NCBI GenBank assembly: GCA_963662175.1
Contig: OY759220.1
Coordinates: 47,092,136 to 47,156,135 of the forward strand
Direction of reading: 5' to 3'
Length of the DNA: 64,000 nucleotides
From: Aradus depressus
Lineage: Eukaryota > Arthropoda > Insecta > Hemiptera > Aradidae
Part shown: one piece after another, positions 57,233-64,000 of the stretch
Layout of the letters: every line of letters begins with the position of its first letter
Position numbering within the stretch: the stretch's first letter is position 1
Position numbers and translations under genes: made by a program
The notes under the pieces: generated by a model
What the model saw: the letters and a program-made list of their open reading frames with translations, nothing else
Told to the model about the DNA's origin: nothing
The model's database searches: none

Positions 57233-57464
57233 AAATATACACACAAATGTATGTTCCAATCCAGTCAATTCCAATTCCAGTCCAGAGAAAAACTCCAGTC
57301 AATTGGGCCAAGTGACTATTCCTATTCCACTACTATTTTAAACTGCCCCTAGATTATGTACATATGACATACTTTTTTTAATCTCATTTTAAGCTAAAGA
57401 AAACTGATGCTTATTTCTGTAAGCTTCCATGGCATTTAATTTTTCAAATATATCATTAAAAGTT

Positions 57465-57521
57465 ATTGTGGATCATGCCCGGGCTTTAACTACGAGATAA
57501 TATCGCCTACTTCTAGAGCTT
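57465..57521 (-). repeat. SINE, 3' part split by hAT-like element
   Basis: gatcatgcccgggctttaac and tacgagataatatcgcctac are the reverse-strand SINE tail. It breaks off in the agagc word and appears to resume at 60245 on the other side of the inserted element. Confidence 0.6.
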
Positions 57522-57861
57522 CAAGGGCGTAGCCAGGAATTTGAGCAGGGGGGGGGGTGGAATTAGGCTACGAGGGTGGGGGTATAGACTCCCGGGGGCA
57601 CAGCCCTCAGTATCCGTGGTTAGCGTTGCAGACTTTTTGTTATTAATTTGGGAGACTCGGACCTCTAGAAGCTCCCCTGAGGTAACCAGTGACTGTATTA
57701 CTTAAGTTCACTTTACATGAGCAGCAAAAATGCAAAGCGCAACAGCAGCAAATGCACGATGTGGTTTCTGTGCTTTTAGAGTTAAATGAATAAAACAAAC
57801 TTATTTTTGAAATATTGTCTATTCCACTAAAGATATATATATATATATATATATATACAAC

Positions 57862-57890
57862 TACCGGTTTCGGCTTTATACCATCGTCAG
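57862..57890 (-). ncRNA. Hammerhead ribozyme core, Penelope outer end
   Basis: The minus strand reads CTGACGA, T, stem II GGT with loop ATAAA and GCC, GAAA, CCGG as a loopless stem III, then TA at the cleavage position. GAC before and GTT after can pair as stem I. All boxes are intact. Confidence 0.65.
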
Positions 57891-58221
57891 GTCTAGTTAT
57901 GAACTAAGTCAGTTTGCAGAGAGCGACCCTTCTAATACATCTCGGGTGAAAGGGTGCCATTAAAACTTGGGAGTCCCCCGGCTGTACCGTTAGCTAACTC
58001 ATGAAATATTTCCTAACAAAACCTAGTTCTAAATTTACATAAAACAATATTACTAGACTAATCGTGGCAAAACAACAAATAAATAAGTACAAATACAAAT
58101 AAATAATAAAAATAGAAATAAAATTAATAATAATATTAAGATTTAGATAACATTAAATATATTTGTGGAACCAAATATTAATAACAGATAATACAAATAT
58201 ATATGTGGAAACAGAACTGAA

Positions 58222-58600
58222 TCAGGGTGTTAACAAAGGGGAATAGTTGAAATAAATTTGGTCATTCATACAAATGTTCCTTTTGTTAGCTTTATTTATT
58301 TCTAATTGCTCTAAGCTATTAAGTAGCCTGCTTTTTGAGCAATAATGGAGATATTTGATGCCTGTAGATGGGTCGAAAGTGTGGCTATTGTCAATTATGT
58401 GGGTCGCGAATGTAGAACGGTTTCCTCGGTTCTTTATTTCGGCCGTGTGTTCTTTAATTCTTTCCCTAAAACGACGTCCTTTCTGTCCAATGTATAATTG
58501 ACTGCACGTCGCACACTCTAGATTATAAACACCGCTTTTATTTTCAATATCTGTTTTGCCCCTACCTCTCTCTAGGCACTGGCTTATGGATTGATAGTTT
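58222..58600 (-). pseudogene. Penelope GIY-YIG endonuclease domain
   Basis: The frame reads SISQCLERGRGKTDIENKSG, then VYNLECATCSQLYIGQKGRR, and ends FNYSPLLTP with a stop at 58222. GVY and YIGQKGRR form the GIY-YIG signature, with CxxC between and RIKEH after it. The preceding reverse transcriptase frame ends with a stop at 58584, in a different phase, so RT and endonuclease are separated by a frameshift. In intact elements they are one polypeptide. Confidence 0.8.
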
Positions 58601-59100
58601 TAAACCCGATATTGAAACCTTCTTTTTTCAACTCTTTACCTATTTTTTCTGAAATTTTTCCGTGGTAAGTTAAGCTGACCCATTTATTATAAACTTTATT
58701 TTGTGTTTCTAATTTGGTCAGTTTGTTCCTAAAATTATGATTTTTGACCTTCTTTTCAATTTTATTTATTGTTTTTTGTGGGTAGCTATTGTTTTTGGCT
58801 ATTTCTTTAATAATCTTAAGTTCTTTATCTTTTGATTGTTGGGTCATTGGAATTGAGTAGGCTCTGTGGAACATGGAATAAAAGGCCGCGTATTTGTAAC
58901 TGGAAGGACAGTTAGAAGATGGGTGTATTACCGTGTCTGTTGTAGTCGGTTTTCTGTGAATGCTAAATTCGAATTTCTTGTTATTAATTTTGATCTCCAA
59001 GTCCAGAAAATTTATGGTTTGACCTCCTATTTCCAACGTGAATTTTATTTTGTTGTGGACTTTGTTGACATAGTCAAAAAATAAGTTAATTTGTCTTTCT
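58584..59100 (-). pseudogene. Penelope reverse transcriptase C-terminal part
   Basis: NLFFDYVNKVHNKIKFTLEI, NFLDLEI and SIHRKPTTTDTVIHPSS are the late RT and thumb motifs of Penelope-like elements (IKFT.E......NFLDL.I........RKPT.T). A helical linker with HRAYSIPMTQQSKDKELKII follows. The finger and palm, including the catalytic VDD, are absent because the copy is truncated near 59110, where the inverted segment begins. One frameshift lies at about 59060. Confidence 0.8.
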
Positions 59101-59123
59101 GTTCCGTTAAAGTATCAAAATAT

Positions 59124-59378
59124 CGTCGTTTTAGGGAAAGAATTAAAGAACACACGGCCGAAATAAAGAACCGAGGAAACCGTTCTACATTCGCGACCCA
59201 CATAATTGACAATAGCCACACTTTCGACCCATCTACAGGCATCAAATATCTCCATTATTGCTCAAAAAGCAGGCTACTTAATAGCTTAGAGCAATTAGAA
59301 ATAAATAAAGCTAACAAAAGGAACATTTGTATGAATGACCAAATTTATTTCAACTATTCCCCTTTGTTAACACCCTGA
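59124..59378 (+). pseudogene. Inverted partial copy of the GIY-YIG domain
   Basis: The plus strand from 59124 reads RRFRERIKEHTAEIKNRG to the same FNYSPLLTP end and stop at 59378. It repeats 58222-58475 in inverse orientation. The breakpoint lies just after YIGQKG, so the GIY-YIG catalytic residues are lost. The ATG at 59091 is from the junction, not a true start. Confidence 0.8.
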
Positions 59379-59709
59379 TTCAGTTCTGTTTCCACATATA
59401 TGTTTGTATTATCTGTTATTAATATTTGGTTCCACAAATATATTTAATGTTATCTAAATCTTAATATTATTATTAATTTTATTTCTATTTTTATTATTTA
59501 TTTGTATTTGTACTTATTTATTTGTTGTTTTGCCACGATTAGTCTAGTAATATTGTTTTATGTAAATTTAGAACTAGGTTTTGTTAGGAAATATTTCATG
59601 AGTTAGCTAACGGTACAGCCGGGGGACTCCCAAGTTTTAATGGCACCCTTTCACCCGAGATGTATTAGAAGGGTCGCTCTCTGCAAACTGACTTAGTTCA
59701 TAACTAGAC

Positions 59710-59738
59710 CTGACGATGGTATAAAGCCGAAACCGGTA
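59710..59738 (+). ncRNA. Hammerhead ribozyme core, opposite Penelope end
   Basis: Mirror of 57862-57890. CTGACGA at 59710-59716, GGT-ATAAA-GCC at 59718-59728, GAAA at 59729-59732, CCGG at 59733-59736 and TA at 59737-59738. A longer AT microsatellite (about 66 bases) follows than in the other copy. Confidence 0.65.
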
Positions 59739-59742
59739 GTTG

Positions 59743-59811
<69 letters not shown>

Positions 59812-60244
59812 TTTGTGGAATAGACAATATTTCAAAAATAAGTTTGTTTTATTCATTTATTACAAGTTTCCACAATATGTCCGCGTTCCTCAACTTAGAA
59901 GCTTTTAGGGTTAAATGACTCACATCCAATAGTGCATTTGCTGCTGCTGCTCTTTGCATTTTTACTGCGCATGTAAAATCAGCTTTAAGAGTATAAAGTA
60001 TAACATAAATGACGATTTTGAGCAAGGAAATGAAATGATCGAATTCAGATATATTTAAATAAATGTAATATGACTTGTTTTGTACATGTACATTTATGTA
60101 ACAGCTGATTGCTAATTTAGGAATCAGACGCACGGAAAATTTGAAGATCCTGTTGGTAACTTGCAAGCAATTCATTTTTAATAAAAACTATTTTTTTAGT
60201 TTATTTAATTGTTGTCTTGGTTTTTTGCTCTGGCCACGCCCCTG

Positions 60245-60358
60245 GCCTTCTTTCGTCGCTCTGGTAAACATGTGTTACTTATGGTAGAGGTTTTTAATCG
60301 CACAGGCTCGGGACCATTGCTAATGTTACCTTCTAAAGGATGGCGTGCTCAACGTTTT
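60245..60358 (-). repeat. SINE, remainder after hAT-like insertion
   Basis: ctttcgtcgctctggtaaac, cacaggctcgggaccattgc and aaaggatggcgtgctcaacg continue the reverse-strand SINE interrupted at 57521. The head is missing. Together the two pieces show a SINE that was present before the hAT-like element arrived. Confidence 0.6.
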
Positions 60359-60539
60359 TTTTAACTCCCCTAAGGACCACATAAAATATATATATGAATA
60401 ATATATTCCTTTAAAAGAGAGTAGAAAAATAAATCGTAATGAAAAATATATCGTTCTATTTGAAAAAGAAAGGTAGTAAGTCACCGGATATGTAGGGCCT
60501 ACATATCTACATTGTAGGCATTTTGTAATTTGTAACAAT

Positions 60540-60650
60540 TCTGAATCCTCATATTAAATGTTGTGTTGATACATTCATTCTATCGGCAGTTATCGTGTTC
60601 ACAGACACACTCACACACTTTTTTTTTTCATTTGTGGAGTCAGGAGGTTG
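60540..60650 (+). repeat. Repeat X tail fragment
   Basis: gttgtgttgatacattcatt, ctatcggcagttatcgtgtt, cacagacacactcac and ggttggaaaacatt mark the 3' third of repeat X. A SINE begins at its end. Confidence 0.6.
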
Positions 60651-60734
60651 GAAAACATTAATTTTTTAACGAGGAGAGAAAAAACATTGAATACGCCGTC
60701 TTTCCGATGGGACGTTAAGCGTTGGTCCCGAACC

Positions 60735-61309
60735 TTTTTTTTTCTTTTTCGGGTGTACCGGCCCCTGAAGGAGGCTCAACGACACCTGTCCGCCGCGTGG
60801 GGGGGGGGGATAAGGGCACCATATAATTCTCGTTTATTTAATATTTTATTGCTGCCACGGCCGGCTGTAGAACCCGCCAATCGCCGGGGCGTCTGGCCGG
60901 GTCCCCCAACCTACCTTATCGGCGTTTCCCGAGAAAACTCGGGACCAGGCATCCATGCTCTTGGCTGCGTTGCGCCGAGGATGGTCGTAGGTGGGCTGTG
61001 TTACTAGCAACCCGTGGTCATCCCCGGAACCGCGCTAAACTGCCTTCTTTACCTTCTTCCGCCAGGAGGCGACGAATCGACCGAACTCTGGGTAGTCAGC
61101 CTCACTCATCAGCTTCCGCGGGTTCAGTCCCAGGTACGATCCTGTCTGGCGTATCAACTCCACCCTAGGCCCGTCGTACAGCGGGCATTCTAGAACTACG
61201 TGTTCTGCAGTGTCGACGCCGCCGCACGAGCAGTTCGGGCTGTCCTTCTTCTTGAAAAAGAAGAGCTTGGAGTTGAAATCCCCGTGACCCGATAGTATCT
61301 GGGTATCTA
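60735..61309 (-). mobile_element. 5'-truncated LINE (R1/Jockey-type group)
   Basis: Its 3' end is at 60735, where an A-rich tail (ttttttttctttttc on the plus strand) adjoins the target duplication gttggtcccgaacc (60721-60734; partner 61310-61323). Only the last 90 or so codons and a 300-base 3' untranslated region are present. Base composition is GC-rich, unlike the neighbourhood and unlike the 62-kb LINE, so it is a different family. Confidence 0.8.
61035..61309 (-). pseudogene. LINE ORF2 C-terminus with zinc-knuckle
   Basis: An open frame with no internal stop: QILSGHGDFNSKLFFFKKKD, SPNCSCGGVDTAEHVVLECP, LYDGPRVELIRQTGSYLG, and an end RFVASWRKKVKKAV. CSC.......H....C is the cysteine-histidine motif near the C-terminus of R1-, I- and Jockey-type LINE proteins, likely for binding template RNA. 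It is intact at sequence level but lacks RT and endonuclease because the insertion is truncated. Confidence 0.8.
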
Positions 61310-61492
61310 GTTGGTCCCGAGCCTGTACGATGTCAGGATACTCGTTAAAGAGGCTACTGCCCTAGGTGAATAAACCTGGCTAGGACTCCCACAGTAGAGT
61401 AGGCCTCATGTCCACCAGAACAACGAAAGTAGCGCTCCGGTAGTAGGCGATATGACCTCATAGTTAAAGCCCGGGCATGAACCATAATAATG

Positions 61493-61905
61493 AGCTAACT
61501 CCGAGTTTCTCTAAATACAATGATTTGACATCAATTAAACGTCAACTTCCACAAGCCTTCTGGTGAAAAAAACTACCTATTTATTTGTTATATTATTTTG
61601 TTTTCTCACACGAAGAATTGTGGGACTAGATAAAATTATACAGAAAAATAAGAAAAAAAATGTATAAAATCACCTAATTCAAAGAACCAACTAGAAGTCA
61701 CTCGGGCTAATGTGCGGTTCTATGGGAAAGAGCATCTAAATGTTGCCGTAATGGTCTGCCCTCTCAAAGAATTAGTGTAAAATTACACGTCAAGTTTTTG
61801 ACCACATAAATGTAGATTATTACACGTCTAAAATAGATCATAAGGAGGGGAGAGGTCTTTGAAGAAAAAAAAAAAAAAGGCACGTAGCCACGACTACGGT
61901 CCGGG
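61493..61905. other. No feature recognised
   Basis: AT-rich unique sequence with an A tract at 61864-61878. Confidence 0.3.
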
Positions 61906-61909
61906 TATG

Positions 61910-62060
61910 GACCGAGCGGCGATGGATGATTGGCCAATTAGAAGATGGGGTTATGGGAGGAGGAGCCAATAGGATGGCGCGGCTCGTTACCCCGGGCGGT
62001 GATTGGCCAAGAACCGTTTATGAGGTATAATTCGAGGGTTGTGTCATTCCTCAGGCGAAC
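61910..62060 (+). promoter_or_regulatory. CCAAT-rich promoter candidate
   Basis: Four CCAAT/ATTGG boxes lie at 61929-61933, 61934-61938, 61966-61970 and 62002-62006 in a GC-richer block. A TATAA lies at 62026-62030 and an initiator-like TCATTC at 62044-62049, slightly closer to TATA than usual. The direction is inferred from TATA then initiator on the plus strand. No downstream coding exon is visible before the LINE at 62336. It could also be an element's internal promoter. Confidence 0.35.
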
Positions 62061-62485
62061 CACAGAGTTCACCAGGGTTGAAGACCCCAACGAAAAATCA
62101 TCCAAAGGATAATTTATAGTTAGGTAGATATTAAGGTATATCTCCAACGCCATTATCTTTTGTTCCGAGTGGTTATTTGGTCAGTGATTGGACTTCAAAA
62201 CACCATGAAAACGAGCAAGCACAATACGAGTACCATACTCCAACTAGGAACAGTGTCCTCATAGCGTAATGGACGTCAAACCCTATCACCAGACTAGTAT
62301 CACCAGAGTTATTACATATGAACTTATAAATGATATATATATATATATATATATATATGGTGGGCTGGTGTATTACACCTAGGGACCTAAGCCTTCAGTG
62401 CTTTTATCCCTTCCCTGGAAGCGCTTAGCTTCCCCCTTATTATATTAACTATATGTCTATATTTATACTACCTGACCCAAGTCCT

Positions 62486-63010
62486 TCATGGAGTGCTCAG
62501 TCTCCCAGTTTCCTTAATGAACCTAAGAATGCTCTCATAGTCCAATCTTTTAAAATCTTCCTCTGCGATTGCATCTCTACCAAAGATGTGGAATCTCTTT
62601 CGCGCATATCCCGAGCAGATGCCCAGGAAGTGTGCCGCCGTTTCGTCTTCTTCCCCACATCTATCGCAGGTAGGACTGTCTTTGACTCCCACAGTGTGTA
62701 GGTGTCTATTGAACGGACCCTGTCCTGTGAGAACTCCAGTCAGTTGCCTGAGCTCGTTCCTTTTGAGGTTCAGGATCCCGTCTTTCAGAACCCTGGACTC
62801 CCCTCTCAGGAACATCTTCGACTGCCTGCATGTGGTCTTTTCTCTCCAAGTACGCTCCAAAAGGTCCTTAGTCCATTCTTTGATTCGGGTTCGTTATGTT
62901 TCCCGAGATACTCCCAGCACCGGTTCTGGCCCTATGAAAGGTTTACTTGAACCTTCCTTGGCCAGTCGGTCCGCCTCTTCGTTTCCCTGGGTCCCCGAAT
63001 GTCCGGGAAC
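62486..63010 (-). pseudogene. LINE C-terminal region after RNase H
   Basis: The frame (62486-62860 and upstream to about 63010) reads YWVPGHSGTQGNEEADRLA near its start, a classic end of RNase H, then NELRQLTGVLTGQGPFNRHL, SPTCDRCGEEDETAAHFLGI and CSGYARKRF, ending RFIKETGRLSTP. C..C......H....C is the zinc-knuckle. This tail follows RNase H in I- and R1-related LINEs. At least one frameshift near 62860-62900 breaks it from the upstream part. Confidence 0.8.
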
Positions 63011-63290
63011 CCAGTAGAGTCCAATTTTCTTGTAGTTTCCTAGGATGTTAACTGATTTGCGCACTCTATTACCAGCTTTGATTTGATTTCTGCTCTGGCA
63101 AGTGCTTGGAGTGCTGCTTGACTATCGGAGAAGATTTTCACCTCCTCCATGTCGCTGTTCAATACCTCTCTTCTAGACGCACATTCCAGGATGGCCATCA
63201 CCTCCGCTTGAAACACCGTAGCATGGGATCCCAGCGGGATGACGGCCTCCACCTCCATACACCAGATCCACACAGTTCTGTGTCCTTCTG
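63011..63290 (-). pseudogene. LINE RNase H domain, N-terminal half
   Basis: The frame 63040-63273 gives IPLGSHATVFQAEVMAILEC, VKIFSDSQAALQALARAEI and KLVIECANQL. ATVFQAE and IFSDSQAAL supply the glutamate and aspartate of RNase H. A stop at 63040 and a frameshift separate it from the VPGHSG half. The first RNase H aspartate would lie upstream of the truncation point and is missing or marginal. Confidence 0.8.
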
Positions 63291-63386
63291 CCTAGAACCG
63301 TCTGTAAAGCAAAATATATGCTTCGCAGTAACTTCTGTCGCCGACTTGTATCACCAGAGTTATTACATATGAACTTATAAATGATA

Positions 63387-64000
63387 AGTAACGAGTTGCA
63401 TAGATTACGTCTTTTAGAAATGGTGATCCTTTGATTGTTTCGCTGATTAGCCTTCATAGGTAGCCGGTAGCCCAGCAAATATGTTCAACTGTTGGCAACA
63501 ACAATCATACATACAGATGTTATCTGAGGGATCAAAAGTGGAAACTGAATAAATAAAATTCTACTTAGGAAAAATTTTTTTTGCATAAAATCTCTTATTC
63601 CTCCTTAAGTATAAGAGCTAACACAAAGTAAATTATACCATCATAAAGAGCGGTAAATTACCTTTAAAATAAGTTCACTTTATCAGAAAATTGGTTCAGA
63701 CATCCATCACATAAGGTATTTCATTCTATACACAATAGAGCTAAACAGCACCTACAGCGGTCGGTAACTGATTGAACTACTGTTTTCATATCTTCTTGTA
63801 GTCGCAACTGCTCGAAGCCCAGTGTAATGCGGTCGCCTTAACGCTAGAGTAATGGACAGGACAGCCATCTAACTGCATCCACATGTTTTGCCTGGTACGC
63901 AATGGTACACCCTCCAACAGGCCAGAGAAGTCGGTTTCAAGAAAGTGGAGAAATGATATGCCATTAACTCTCTGTGGAAAAAAGTAAGGGCCTATGAGAT
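63387..64000. other. No feature recognised
   Basis: Unique-looking AT-rich sequence to the window edge. No coding frame or repeat noticed. Confidence 0.3.

Larger units (their letters stand above)
57790..59900 (-). mobile_element. Penelope-like retroelement with inverted 5' copy
   Basis: It is flanked by an 18-base duplication gcttttag(a/g)gttaaatga at 57772-57789 and 59901-59918 with one mismatch. The minus strand carries reverse transcriptase and GIY-YIG remnants. The region 59124-59860 is an inverted copy of 57800-58475, joined head to head, so both outer ends carry the same hammerhead core and AT microsatellite (57834-57858 and 59745-59810). The inverted structure is typical of Penelope insertions. 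It is a 5'-truncated and rearranged copy that could not encode a working enzyme. Confidence 0.85.
57522..60244. mobile_element. hAT-like element hosting a Penelope insertion
   Basis: The ends are CAAGGGCGTAGCCAGGAATT (57522) and, inverted, CAGGGGCGTGGCCAGAGCAA (ending 60244), with two mismatches in the first 15 bases. CAG(A/G)GGCGTAGCCAG ends are common among hAT-type elements. Subterminal sequence (57715-57760 and 59930-59985) is also inverted (tgcatttttgctgc, gcagcaaatgca). No transposase is present, so this is a non-autonomous copy of about 600 bases once the insertion is removed. The expected 8-bp target duplication is blurred (tagagctt, gccttctt). Confidence 0.5.
60651..61492 (+). repeat. 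SINE split by a LINE insertion
   Basis: The left piece (60651-60734) has cgccgtctttccgatgggac and gttaagcgttggtcccgaac. The right piece (61310-61492) has ttggtcccgagcctgtacga, tcgttaaagaggctactgcc, cgaaagtagcgctccggtag and aaagcccgggcatgaaccat. The middle is a LINE. The 14-base gttggtcccga(a/g)cc on both sides is the insertion's target duplication. Confidence 0.8.
62336..63347 (-). mobile_element. 5'-truncated LINE with 39-bp target duplication
   Basis: The same 39 bases, beginning gtatcaccagagttatta and ending ataaatgata, lie at 62297-62335 and 63348-63386 without mismatch. The insertion is on the minus strand; its 3' tail is (TA)n (62334-62358) and its 3' untranslated region has acctagggacctaagcc, shared with fragments at 34990 and 46740. 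It contains RNase H and C-terminal coding remnants, with the reverse transcriptase lost by truncation. The perfect duplication argues for recent insertion, yet the coding frames are broken. Confidence 0.9.

Noticed and set aside
1..64000. Integrated viral genes
   Set aside because: I looked for capsid, polymerase or envelope-like motifs and saw none. All reverse transcriptase signals fit LINE, Penelope or BEL/Pao elements.

Overview
The window is AT-rich, repeat-dense animal DNA, most likely from an arthropod and probably an insect. The evidence is the mix of mobile elements: Penelope-like retroelements with GIY-YIG endonuclease and hammerhead-type termini, BEL/Pao, PIF/Harbinger, hAT-like ends, LINEs with RNase H and a tRNA-headed SINE. 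There are no bacterial-style operons, no CRISPR array and no rRNA or tRNA gene that I could recognise. The species cannot be named from the sequence.

Layout. 1-3.7 kb: GC-richer noncoding block, then a 706-bp palindrome (1425-2130) carrying a hammerhead core in each arm. 3.7-5.6 kb: SINE pieces, a perfect 106-bp palindrome and a 142-bp satellite made partly from SINE sequence. 5.6-17 kb: minisatellites (50, 42, 169, 36 bp units), a duplicated LINE RNase H scrap and copies of an unclassified interspersed repeat, called repeat X here. 17-28 kb: more repeat X, a 40-bp minisatellite, LINE scraps and a Penelope pair. 28-37 kb: LINE 3' fragment, an 11-unit 43-bp array, a full-length SINE and another Penelope palindrome. 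38-42 kb: the best candidate for a host gene (minus strand, terminal exon of a membrane protein at 38677-38945, possible upstream exon at 41345-41582). 42-47 kb: large inverted repeat, 17-bp and 23-bp arrays, and a PIF/Harbinger transposon (44707-46644) with a Penelope fragment inside it. 51-54 kb: a possible LTR-like relic and a clear, internally deleted BEL/Pao element with 5-bp target duplications. 54-56 kb: a 53-bp minisatellite. 57-60 kb: a three-level nest, SINE containing an hAT-like element containing a Penelope element. 60-64 kb: a SINE split by a LINE, a CCAAT-rich promoter candidate, and a LINE with a perfect 39-bp target duplication.

The elements do not form a pathway. The recurring theme is Penelope-like ends. 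At least seven element families or copies sit as head-to-head pairs around a spacer, and several keep a recognisable hammerhead ribozyme core (CUGANGA, stem II, GAAA, tiny self-complementary stem III). One 43-bp tandem array appears to be an expansion of such an end. Between the elements lie a few GC-richer islands with homeodomain-type TAAT and TTTATGG motifs that could be regulatory, as in a gene-poor interval near a developmental gene. That last point is inference only.
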